DNA from: JBNKDD01 sp050288085
GTDB taxonomy: Bacteria; Chloroflexota; Anaerolineae; Aggregatilineales; UBA3940
Direction of reading: 5' to 3'
DNA: 5,081 bases
Assembly: GCA_050288085.1 (NCBI GenBank)
Contig: JBNKDD010000365.1
Location: 1-5,081, forward strand
A program made the position numbers and the translations under genes. Positions 1-5,081 of the stretch are shown piece by piece. The notes beneath the pieces were generated by a model. The model ran no database searches and was not told the origin of the DNA. It was given only the letters and a program-made list of their open reading frames with translations. Each line of letters begins with the position of its first letter. The stretch's first letter is position 1.

Positions 1-178
1 CCAGGATTAGAGCCGGGCCAGCGACACCAGCCGCAATACCGGTTAAGACGAATATACCAGCACCAATCATTGCCCCAACGCCGATCATTGTGATATCGAA
101 GAACTTCAAATCACGGCTTAGAGCAACTTCTTCGGCTGTGCCCCCCACCCCTTGTACGGTATCAGATTGAACAGCCAC
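1..178 (-). CDS. APC-superfamily amino acid permease, N-terminal fragment
   Basis: The N-terminal 59 residues of a membrane transporter; the gene continues past the left edge. After a soluble cytoplasmic leader of about 25 residues comes LSRDLKFFDITMIGVGAMIG, followed by AGIFVLTGIAAGVAGPALIL. The Gly-rich GVGAMIGAGIF stretch (residues 33-43) is the unwound substrate-binding part of TM1 in the APC (amino acid-polyamine-organocation) family, so the likely role is uptake or exchange of an amino acid across the cytoplasmic membrane. The substrate cannot be told from this fragment. The start is GTG at 178-176. It is chosen because a strong GAGGAG Shine-Dalgarno sits at 189-184 with a 5-nt spacer, and no ATG occurs before residue 31. 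A rho-independent terminator lies just upstream in the leader (207-245), so expression may be attenuated or may depend on a promoter closer to the gene. Confidence 0.85.
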   Translation of the reverse strand, partial: MAVQSDTVQGVGGTAEEVALSRDLKFFDITMIGVGAMIGAGIFVLTGIAAGVAGPALIL

Positions 179-206
179 GTTGACTCCTCAAAAATAGTTA
201 TGCCAC

Positions 207-245
207 AAAAAAAGGAAGCAACTGCCAGTCAATTGGCAGGGTTGC
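207..245 (-). terminator. Rho-independent terminator or attenuator in the permease leader
   Basis: Read on the minus strand, GCAA-CC-CTGCCA, a 6-nt loop (ATTGAC) and TGGCAG-TTGC form a stem of 6 + 4 bp with a two-base bulge. TTCC and a run of seven T (213-207) follow. The plus-strand reading has no T run, so it acts leftward. It lies 29 bp before the permease GTG and downstream of the -10 element at 277-282. It could end read-through from the small RNA or kinase, or attenuate the permease. The structure is seen directly; the regulatory role is inferred. Confidence 0.7.
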
Positions 246-276
246 CCCCATAACAAGAGAAACTGTATAAGGACAA

Positions 277-285
277 ATTATACCA
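277..285 (-). promoter_or_regulatory. Extended -10 promoter element upstream of the permease
   Basis: The minus strand reads TGGTATAAT: a perfect TATAAT hexamer (282-277) with the TG-N extension (285-283). There is no convincing -35 hexamer at 16-18 bp, which is tolerated in extended -10 promoters. Predicted initiation is near position 270, giving a leader of about 92 nt that runs through the terminator at 207-245 before reaching the permease start. Confidence 0.5.
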
Positions 286-330
286 GATTCTACATGACTA
301 TCCAGACAATGTTCTAAACAGCTGGTATAT

Positions 331-544
331 AAAAAAACACCACGTTAATGGTTTAAGAACTCAATCGGCTGATATTGATGTATCCCCGCACCTTCCAAAG
401 TGTGTCCTCGAATCGTTCTGTCCCAGATAATTGTTAAACCCAAAGGAGCATTGCGGAGCGCCTGTCATTCTCCTGTTGTCAAATGGAGGGCCGGAAACAG
501 CACAGTGGCCGGATTGAGTTCTTAAGGTCCATCAACGTAATGTT
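331..544 (-). ncRNA. Candidate structured small RNA of about 214 nt, 6S-like
   Basis: On the minus strand a transcript predicted to start near 544 is closed by a long inverted repeat. The 5' arm (538-508) pairs with the 3' arm (369-342). There are 10 bp (ACGTTGATGG with CCATTAACGT, one G-U pair), a small asymmetric bulge, 14 uninterrupted bp (TTAAGAACTCAATC with GATTGAGTTCTTAA), a bulged C, and GGC with GCC. Four bases after the 3' arm is a run of seven T (337-331), so the closing stem also serves as an intrinsic terminator. A promoter lies at the right distance (551-579). Inside, UUUCCG..CCUCCA can pair with UGGAAGG..CGGGGA, leaving a large open region and an apical part that I could not fold well. 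Length, closing stem, internal bubble and solitary promoter/terminator fit 6S RNA (ssrS), the RNA polymerase-binding regulator. GGCGCTCCGC (462-453) and CGAGGACACA resemble parts of E. coli 6S as I remember it. No open reading frame explains the region. An independent small RNA is fairly likely; its identity as 6S is tentative. Confidence 0.6.
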
Positions 545-550
545 ATGGGT

Positions 551-579
551 ATAATAAGGTGTATCCTCTGGATTGTCTA
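551..579 (-). promoter_or_regulatory. Sigma-70-type promoter of the small RNA
   Basis: The minus strand carries TAGACA (579-574), a spacer of exactly 17 bp, then TATTAT (556-551). Each hexamer matches consensus at five of six positions. Initiation is predicted at about 544, six bases before the closing stem of the small RNA begins at 538. The element lies downstream of the kinase stop codon, so the RNA would be transcribed independently of the kinase. Confidence 0.65.
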
Positions 580-634
580 TTACCCAAAAGGATCATTATG
601 CGCATTGGTTCACAATTGGAAGAAAAAGCAGGGG

Positions 635-2656
635 TTATGGACCGGGCAGCGTAAACCAGAAGGTGCTGCCTTTGCCGGGTTTACTATCTACTCCAACCTG
701 ACCATTAAGTTTGGTTATGATGCGATAGACAATCGACAGGCCGATCCCCGTCCCATCAACTTTATACCCGGATTCAATGCGGGTAAATACATCAAACAGC
801 GTTGATTGGTATTCAGGTTTGATACCAATACCATTGTCCTCTACTTCAAAGCGAACCTTGCCATCCTGACGAGCAGCCCGAACAGCAATCTTCGGGGAGG
901 GGTTATCGCGGCCAATATATTTAACAGCATTGTCGAGTAAGTTGGCGAAAACCCGCTCGATCCAGGGGCCATGCCCCATGACAGATGGCAGATCAGCCTG
1001 AACATCAACGCTGATCCCCTGCTCGGATACTGGGCCGGAGAATTGTTCCAAGACCTGTTTCACAATCGGGCCGGTATCAACAACCGTGATGGCTTCATCT
1101 GCACTGCGTATCCGAGCCAGGATGAGCAAGCTTTTAATCAGATCGTTCATGCGCTCGGCATAATCTTCAATATGCCCCAGGTATTGCGCAACATCGTCGC
1201 TCATCTCATCCCTGAACTGCTCACGGAGGACATTGGCAAACCCCATGATGACGTGCAGGGGTGATTTCAAGTCATGAGCCACGGTATAGCTAAACGCATC
1301 AAGTGCATCATTACGGGCTTCCAGTTCAGCCGCGTGGCTGCTGATGGCCTCATACAACCGGGCATTATGGATGGCTGTAGCAGCCTGATCCGCCAATGCT
1401 TCCAGACGTCTGGCATATGAATCGTTAAAATGGCCGCGCGTTTCGCTCACCAGGTTCAAGAAGCCGATGATCTTCCCCCCAACACAAATAGGGACACTGG
1501 CAAAAGATTTAACCCAGCGCATACCGGCTAAATAACGCCAGTAATCTCCCTTGCTCGTATCCGGGACAATCAGTGCTTCGCCATCTATTAACTGCCGCTG
1601 CCTGTCGGGCAAGTGTTCCGTCGCGATCTGCAATGAATCCATCACATCATCCAGGTCGCGATCCGTATATCCATTATGACAGGCCATACAGAGTACATCT
1701 TTTTCGACCAGCATAATATGAGCCGCATCATGAGGAACCACCTGCCCCAACTGAGCCAGGATGCGATCCAGCACTTCCTCCAGATCGAGCGTGGTGTTAA
1801 TCGTCCGGGCAATATCCGATAATGCCTCGGCAAAAATACGCTGCTGGCGTTCGGCTTGTTCCATGCGGAGACGTTCAGTGATGTCGCGAGCTACAGCCGC
1901 CACACCAACAATCGCCTTCTGACGTGACCGGAAAGGGAATTTGGTAACCATCAGGGTGCACTCAGCACCCTCAGCCGGAACGGTTAACTCGTAAGTATAG
2001 GATTGTCCGGAAGTCAACACCTGTTGGTCGGTTTCCCGTAGAAACTTGATGCGATCTTCAGGGAACAGGTCTGCATCCTTTTTCCCCAGCACATCGGCAA
2101 CACTCCCGCCCAAGCAACGTGCCCAGGCAGGGTTGGTCATCATATAGTAACCTTCTAAATCTTTGATGAAGATGCCGTCATCGGTCGATTCCACGATCAT
2201 CTGGAGCCGCTCCTGGCTTTCACGCAGGGCTTGCTCGACGCGGAACTGCTCAATCGTATCGTAGATAATAAGATGGACAGCAGACTGGTCGAGGTAGGTG
2301 ATCGGAATACCGGCGACATCTACTGCAATAATTTTACCGGCCTTGTTTTTCAGGCGTTGGGTGATTAACTGGGCCTCTTGCTGCTGCTCTAGCACATTCT
2401 TGAGCCGCAGCTCAGCAGAACCCTTCCCATCCTGATGCACATATTCAAGCAGCGAATGCCCTATCAGATCTGCCGAGTTGTTGACGCCAAGCAATTTGGC
2501 AAAGGCATTGTTGGCATAGAGCAGCTTGTCAGCATCATGAACGGCAATGGGGATTAAAGAACTGTCGACTAACCGGAGGTAAAGTTCATCTTGATTCAGG
2601 CGTGATGTGTGACCTGAATCCGCCGCCGGACGACTGCTAGAGTGAGTCTCTGTCAT
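635..2656 (-). CDS. Soluble PAS-PAS-GAF sensor histidine kinase
   Basis: A 673-residue hybrid-free sensor kinase that should autophosphorylate on His and pass the phosphate to an unlinked response regulator. Domains in order: PAS 1 (about 25-138), PAS 2 with its PAC end (about 147-262, ending VARDITERLR), GAF (about 283-434), a short helical linker (436-452), HisKA with the phospho-acceptor His461 in AHDLKSPL, and HATPase_c. The ATPase boxes are all present: N box with Asn572 and Asn576 in FANLLDNAVKY, G1 box DNGIGI (607-612), F box LFDVF (620-624), and G2 box GTGIGLS (635-641). No transmembrane segment or signal peptide is seen, so it should sense a cytoplasmic cue. The HisKA sequence resembles phytochrome-type kinases, but no chromophore Cys context is recognisable. 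The GAF domain contains Cys-Met-Ala-Cys-His (323-327). The Shine-Dalgarno before this ATG is weak, but PAS 1 begins soon after, so the start is reasonable. No receiver domain or regulator gene is adjacent. The ligand is unknown. Confidence 0.95.
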   Translation of the reverse strand: MTETHSSSRPAADSGHTSRLNQDELYLRLVDSSLIPIAVHDADKLLYANNAFAKLLGVNNSADLIGHSLLEYVHQDGKGSAELRLKNVLEQQQEAQLITQRLKNKAGKIIAVDVAGIPITYLDQSAVHLIIYDTIEQFRVEQALRESQERLQMIVESTDDGIFIKDLEGYYMMTNPAWARCLGGSVADVLGKKDADLFPEDRIKFLRETDQQVLTSGQSYTYELTVPAEGAECTLMVTKFPFRSRQKAIVGVAAVARDITERLRMEQAERQQRIFAEALSDIARTINTTLDLEEVLDRILAQLGQVVPHDAAHIMLVEKDVLCMACHNGYTDRDLDDVMDSLQIATEHLPDRQRQLIDGEALIVPDTSKGDYWRYLAGMRWVKSFASVPICVGGKIIGFLNLVSETRGHFNDSYARRLEALADQAATAIHNARLYEAISSHAAELEARNDALDAFSYTVAHDLKSPLHVIMGFANVLREQFRDEMSDDVAQYLGHIEDYAERMNDLIKSLLILARIRSADEAITVVDTGPIVKQVLEQFSGPVSEQGISVDVQADLPSVMGHGPWIERVFANLLDNAVKYIGRDNPSPKIAVRAARQDGKVRFEVEDNGIGIKPEYQSTLFDVFTRIESGYKVDGTGIGLSIVYRIITKLNGQVGVDSKPGKGSTFWFTLPGP

Positions 2657-2762
2657 ACTTCTGTCCCATCAAAGGGTATCCCCATCTGGAGATTCCCTGT
2701 ATAACTCGCAATATCCCAGTTACCAGTTTTTTATCGGAAAGTTACATAAGGATAAAATCTCT

Positions 2763-2796
2763 AAAAAACCAGGGGTCGCACCCCCATGTACCCTGG
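2763..2796 (-). terminator. Rho-independent terminator after the SDR/membrane-protein unit
   Basis: The minus strand reads CCAGGG (2796-2791), a loop region that can itself pair as GGGGT-GCG-ACCCC, then CCCTGG (2774-2769) followed directly by six T (2768-2763). It lies about 100 bp after the stop codon of the hypothetical protein and before the kinase. It therefore separates the two transcription units; the kinase promoter must lie within roughly 2657-2762, where I see no convincing -35/-10 pair. Confidence 0.75.
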
Positions 2797-2866
2797 AACG
2801 TCACATATCCGTCATGATTTAACGAGAAACACGCAGGATTCAGTATAGTACAACGTTTCAGTTAAT

Positions 2867-2893
2867 GCCATTGCCTGGAGCCGCGCAAATGGC
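2867..2893 (-). other. Stem-loop directly after the stop codon
   Basis: On the minus strand GCCATTTGC (2893-2885) pairs with GCAATGGC (2874-2867), giving 8 bp with one bulged T and a 10-nt loop. It abuts the TAG stop (2896-2894) of the upstream gene. No T run follows, so it is not an intrinsic terminator by itself. It may protect the 3' end of the mRNA or may be chance. Confidence 0.35.
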
Positions 2894-3871
2894 CTAGGAT
2901 CCGAACGTAACATGACTCGATGTGGGAAAGAAGGAATATGCCTGCGACCCTAATTCAGCCCTGGCTACCCAGTCGAATACTGCGGGCAAACCAACCTCCG
3001 CCGGACTTAATATGGCCTCAAGGGTTGAACCCTCGATCTCTATCGTCAGAAAGTAGAACGGTTCGCCGAAAGTACCATCTTCCTTCACCGTTCGGACAGT
3101 GCCGATCCAGGCTCCTTCATCAAATAGGGCCGAAACCCGCACGTCCACGCCAATATCTTGCAGTGTCAGGCCGGTTTCCGGATCGCGATCTGTATCCAGT
3201 GACCAGATATAAGCCAGTCCGTTTTGGGGTGTTTCGGGGATCGGTTGGGCAGTCTGGACACTAAACAGCAACCGGCCACTCTCAGAAGTCCCGATATCCG
3301 CACCCAGCAAAGACCGGTGATCGACCACCGGGGCGGGCGTGTCAGTGGCAGTTGGCTGGGGCGTGTTGGTCGGGGTGATGGTCGCCGTTGGCGTAATCTG
3401 TGCTAAGGCCACCGCCGTAGCCGTCTCATCCTGGGCGATTTGTGCGGCGATGGTGCCGGTTGCATCGGCATTGGCCGTTGCTATGACATTGGCGGCTTCA
3501 ACTGTCGCCGTCTGAGCAGCAAAAGCGTTCTGAGTTGCCACAACTGCATCCTGCTGCACCTGAATGGCCGCAAAGGTCGCCTCAATATTGGCCTGCTGTT
3601 GGCTGATAGCCTGCTCGGTAGCTTGATTAGCGGCCTGCCGGTCATCCAATGCTATCTGTGTCAGTTGGAGTTCGGCACGTTCTTTATCATCCTGTAAGGC
3701 AACAATCGTCGCGACGATGTCGTCCTCACTCAAACCCTGCGGCTCATTGCCAAATATACCGGGTAAATCACTGATAAAGAAGCCCACAATACCAAGAATA
3801 GTTCCGATCACACCTAACCAGGCCAGGATAGTGGCCCCACTGGGCATATTGAATCGGCGACCTTGCGCCAT
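2894..3871 (-). CDS. Membrane-anchored hypothetical protein with coiled coil and Thr-Pro linker
   Basis: A 325-residue protein of unknown function. A short basic N-terminus (MAQGRRF) precedes one hydrophobic segment at about 14-36 (ATILAWLGVIGTILGIVGFF). This is probably an uncleaved signal anchor that places the rest outside the cytoplasmic membrane. Residues about 46-158 are rich in Ala, Gln, Thr and Glu with few Pro or Gly, as expected for a long helical coiled-coil stalk. Residues 159-182 form a Thr/Pro linker (ITPTATITPTNTPQPTATDT). The C-terminal domain (about 183-325) looks beta-rich and contains the acidic motif DTDRDPETG (226-234), which resembles metal-binding loops in some extracellular beta-sandwich domains; I cannot name the family. 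The start has an excellent AGGAGG at 3883-3878 with a 6-nt spacer. It lies 34 bp after the SDR gene, probably in the same operon, and is followed by a terminator at 2763-2796. The stalk-plus-linker style is typical of Chloroflexota. Confidence 0.85.
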   Translation of the reverse strand: MAQGRRFNMPSGATILAWLGVIGTILGIVGFFISDLPGIFGNEPQGLSEDDIVATIVALQDDKERAELQLTQIALDDRQAANQATEQAISQQQANIEATFAAIQVQQDAVVATQNAFAAQTATVEAANVIATANADATGTIAAQIAQDETATAVALAQITPTATITPTNTPQPTATDTPAPVVDHRSLLGADIGTSESGRLLFSVQTAQPIPETPQNGLAYIWSLDTDRDPETGLTLQDIGVDVRVSALFDEGAWIGTVRTVKEDGTFGEPFYFLTIEIEGSTLEAILSPAEVGLPAVFDWVARAELGSQAYSFFPTSSHVTFGS

Positions 3872-3905
3872 GAATATCCTCCTACTTGCGTCACCAATTC
3901 AGTAA

Positions 3906-4697
3906 CTATAGCGAACCCGCAAATAAACCGCCATCGACCTGGAGCATTACGCCATTCAGATAAGAAGCCGCCGGGGAACACAGGAATGTTGCAACGTTAG
4001 CAAACTCCTGGGGAGTAGCCATTCTCCCCAACGGGATGTTGGCGGACTGCTTCATGAGCTCCTGCTCAATCGAAGAATTGTTACGGGCAGCGCGGGCTTC
4101 CATCAATTCGTGGACACGTTCCGTTTCCGTCCAACCGGGCAGAATGCTGTTAAAACGAATCCCATCGCGGCCCAATTCAGTTGACAGAGTCTTGGTCAAC
4201 CCGATCACCGCCATCCGAACGCTGTTACTTAATATCAGGTTAGCAATCGGCTGCTTGACCGAAACCGATGTCATGGTCAGCACTGCGGGGGCCGTCGATA
4301 AGGTGAGGTGAGGCAGCGCCGCCTGGATCAGGCGAACGGTGCTCATCAAGTTCAGGTTGACTGCATCCAGCCACATATCATCCGTGACATCTTCAAAAGC
4401 AGCACTGGGTGGGCCCCCGGCGTTGGTTACCAGGATATCCAGCCCACCGAATTCGTCCACAACCCGATCAACCAGGTGTTCAATCTCATCCGGTTTGGTC
4501 AGATCGGCACGAACACCAAGCGTAGAACAGCCTGTCTCGGCATAAATTGCATCAGAAGCAGCGTTGATTTTCGCTTCATCGCGCGAACAAATAGCAACCA
4601 GTGTACCCTCACGCGAGAGTTGTAAAGCGGTCGCATAACCTAATCCCTGGCTGGCTGCGGCCACCAATGCGATCCGGTCCTTCAGCATCAGGTCCAT
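3906..4697 (-). CDS. SDR-family oxidoreductase-like protein with degenerate active site
   Basis: A 263-residue Rossmann-fold protein of normal length for classical SDRs. The nucleotide-binding region is AAASQGLG (13-20) in place of the usual TGxxxGxG, losing the first Gly. NAGG (92-95), Asn116 and the Ser of TMTSVS (Ser144) are kept. The PG turn (187-188) and the C-terminal QVDGG are also present. The catalytic YxxxK is absent: the aligned positions are Ser157 and Arg161 in SNSVR, before the well-conserved AVIGLTKTLSTELG helix. This matches the beta-ketoacyl-ACP-reductase-like SDR subgroup known to lack a full cofactor motif and catalytic tetrad (as I recall, cd05344). Names such as 3-oxoacyl-ACP reductase would therefore overstate what is known; substrate and activity are unknown. 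The start is ATG 4697-4695, set by AAGGAG at 4710-4705 with a 7-nt spacer. An in-frame ATG 12 codons upstream lies in the loop of a GC-rich hairpin and has no ribosome site. It is the first gene of a probable two-gene unit. Confidence 0.92.
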   Translation of the reverse strand: MDLMLKDRIALVAAASQGLGYATALQLSREGTLVAICSRDEAKINAASDAIYAETGCSTLGVRADLTKPDEIEHLVDRVVDEFGGLDILVTNAGGPPSAAFEDVTDDMWLDAVNLNLMSTVRLIQAALPHLTLSTAPAVLTMTSVSVKQPIANLILSNSVRMAVIGLTKTLSTELGRDGIRFNSILPGWTETERVHELMEARAARNNSSIEQELMKQSANIPLGRMATPQEFANVATFLCSPAASYLNGVMLQVDGGLFAGSL

Positions 4698-4704
4698 GTT
4701 AGTT

Positions 4705-4710
4705 CTCCTT
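4705..4710 (-). promoter_or_regulatory. Shine-Dalgarno that fixes the SDR start
   Basis: AAGGAG on the minus strand, 7 nt before the ATG at 4697. It favours the 263-residue start over the upstream in-frame ATG at 4733, which lies inside the hairpin loop at 4721-4743. Confidence 0.8.
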
Positions 4711-4720
4711 GTCCAGTTTA

Positions 4721-4743
4721 CCGGGGCAGGCATACAGCCCCGG
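4721..4743 (-). other. GC-rich hairpin in the SDR 5' untranslated region
   Basis: CCGGGGC (4743-4737) and GCCCCGG (4727-4721) form a perfect 7-bp stem with a 9-nt loop, 10 nt upstream of the SDR Shine-Dalgarno. No T run follows on the minus strand. On the plus strand only ATTTT follows, and no plus-strand gene needs a terminator here. It may stabilise the mRNA 5' end or influence ribosome loading; the role is inferred. Confidence 0.5.
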
Positions 4744-4787
4744 ATTTTGCAGTGTGGAATGCTGATTCAAGAAAGCGAAGAATGTTC

Positions 4788-4816
4788 TCTAAAACCATTG
4801 TATCACCATATGTCAA
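4788..4816 (-). promoter_or_regulatory. Putative promoter of the SDR/membrane-protein unit
   Basis: The minus strand has a perfect TTGACA (4816-4811), a 17-bp spacer and TTTAGA (4793-4788), a weaker -10. Initiation near 4781 would give a leader of about 84 nt that includes the GC-rich hairpin. TACAAT lies inside the spacer, but its distance from TTGACA is too short. Confidence 0.45.
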
Positions 4817-4901
4817 CTATAATCCTACCCTGGTATACTCCGCATCAAGCAAAGCTTATGGCGAGCCATACGGCTTTATTTGATACTCAACCTGCTAGGA
4901 G

Positions 4902-4937
4902 ATTGGTGCTAATCTGGTCGCTGTCCCCTGCACCAAT
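4902..4937. repeat. 8-bp inverted repeat in the intergenic region
   Basis: ATTGGTGC (4902-4909) and GCACCAAT (4930-4937) are perfect inverted copies around a 20-nt centre. No adequate T run follows on either strand. It could be a weak 3'-end structure for the gene entering from the right, or a protein-binding site. Between this repeat and the promoter at 4816 I see nothing else I can support. Confidence 0.35.
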
Positions 4938-4974
4938 GACGGGCAACTTTATTATTTAAGGTATTGGTTACAAG

Positions 4975-5079
4975 TTAAGGATTAGCGGTAATTGTCAAGG
5001 GCCATGAATCAAACACATTTTTTCGATTTTTCCGTTTGCGCTTGACAATCCCCAGGTCGGAGGCCCGGGAAGCCAGGTA
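4975..5079 (-). CDS. Possible C-terminal tail of an unidentified gene
   Basis: An open minus-strand frame enters from the right edge and ends at TAA (4977-4975) after 34 codons. It starts YLASRASDLGIVKR and ends FDSWPLTITANP, with a very basic KRKRKNRK in the middle. The first sixteen codons have mostly G or C in third position, as in a real coding region; the rest drifts to A/T. Another frame is also open for 28 codons to the edge, so the choice of frame is uncertain. I do not recognise the family. It would have the same orientation as all other genes here. Confidence 0.35.
   Translation of the reverse strand, partial: YLASRASDLGIVKRKRKNRKNVFDSWPLTITANP
4991..5049. repeat. 9-bp inverted repeat containing outward-facing TTGACA
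   Basis: ATTGTCAAG (4991-4999) and CTTGACAAT (5041-5049) are perfect inverted copies separated by 41 bp of AT-rich sequence. Each half includes TTGACA reading outward, but no good -10 hexamer is found 16-18 bp away on either side. It may be a paired operator, a weak hairpin, or chance; it overlaps the possible C-terminal coding tail. Confidence 0.35.
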
Positions 5080-5081
5080 AT

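Noticed and set aside
342..538. The long inverted repeat could be a MITE or insertion-sequence remnant.
   Set aside because: I see no target-site duplication at its ends. A well-spaced promoter just outside one arm and a T7 run just outside the other explain it better as an RNA gene. Copy number in the genome would settle it.
331..544. Riboswitch or T-box leader for the permease.
   Set aside because: No T-box core motif is seen. A GCCACTGTG string recalls the cobalamin riboswitch, but it is at the wrong place and the B12-box and other core elements are missing. The T7 run and a further promoter also separate this RNA from the permease.
545..805. Plus-strand open frame across the kinase 3' end.
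   Set aside because: It overlaps the kinase coding sequence and the small RNA promoter, has no ribosome site, and its protein looks like no family; it is a shadow frame.
2657..2762. Kinase promoter between the terminator and the kinase start.
   Set aside because: Some -10-like strings (for example TTATAC) exist, but none has a convincing -35 at the correct distance, so no promoter is called.
2920..3905. Several plus-strand open frames opposite the membrane-anchored protein.
   Set aside because: They lie antisense to a gene with a strong ribosome site, clear domain layout and biased composition, and have Arg/Gly/Ser-rich shadow translations.
4036..4625. Plus-strand open frames opposite the SDR gene.
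   Set aside because: The minus strand encodes a complete SDR with recognisable motifs throughout; the opposite frames are by-products.
4818..4823. TATAAT on the plus strand as a divergent promoter.
   Set aside because: The hexamer 17 bp upstream is CCATTG, a poor -35, and no plus-strand gene lies downstream in the window.
4696..4959. Plus-strand open frame of 87 codons upstream of the SDR.
   Set aside because: It starts inside the SDR start region, runs over the hairpin, promoter and inverted repeat, lacks a good ribosome site, and its translation looks random.

Overview
The window looks like chromosomal DNA of a free-living bacterium of moderate GC content, most likely a member of the Chloroflexota (Anaerolineae-like). 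The main clue is the extracytoplasmic protein at 2894-3871. It joins an Ala/Gln/Thr-rich coiled coil to a Thr-Pro linker of the kind that is very common in that phylum. This is an inference from protein style; there is no rRNA or marker gene to confirm it.

Every supported gene is on the minus strand, so transcription runs from right to left. At the right edge is a possible C-terminal tail of an unidentified gene (4975-5079). An AT-rich intergenic region follows, with inverted repeats, a plausible promoter (4788-4816) and a GC-rich 5'-UTR hairpin. Next come an SDR-family protein without the normal catalytic Tyr/Lys (3906-4697) and, 34 bp later, a membrane-anchored hypothetical protein (2894-3871). 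These two look like one transcription unit, ending at a rho-independent terminator (2763-2796).

The middle of the window is one large gene, a soluble PAS-PAS-GAF-HisKA-HATPase_c sensor histidine kinase (635-2656). It has no response regulator beside it.

The 456-bp gap left of the kinase (179-634) is the richest non-coding part. It contains what looks like a free-standing structured small RNA of about 214 nt (331-544). This RNA has a near-consensus promoter with 17-bp spacing, a closing stem of about 27 bp, and a T7 run right after the 3' arm. Its size and shape, and a few short sequence matches from memory, suggest 6S RNA, but this is not proven. Further left are an extended -10 promoter, a compact rho-independent terminator or attenuator, and the Shine-Dalgarno and GTG start of an APC-family amino acid permease that runs off the left edge (1-178).

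I do not see a CRISPR array, transposase, tRNA, rRNA or a clear multi-gene novel system. The observations most worth following up are the small RNA, the terminator inside the permease leader, and the SDR-like protein with a degenerate active site.
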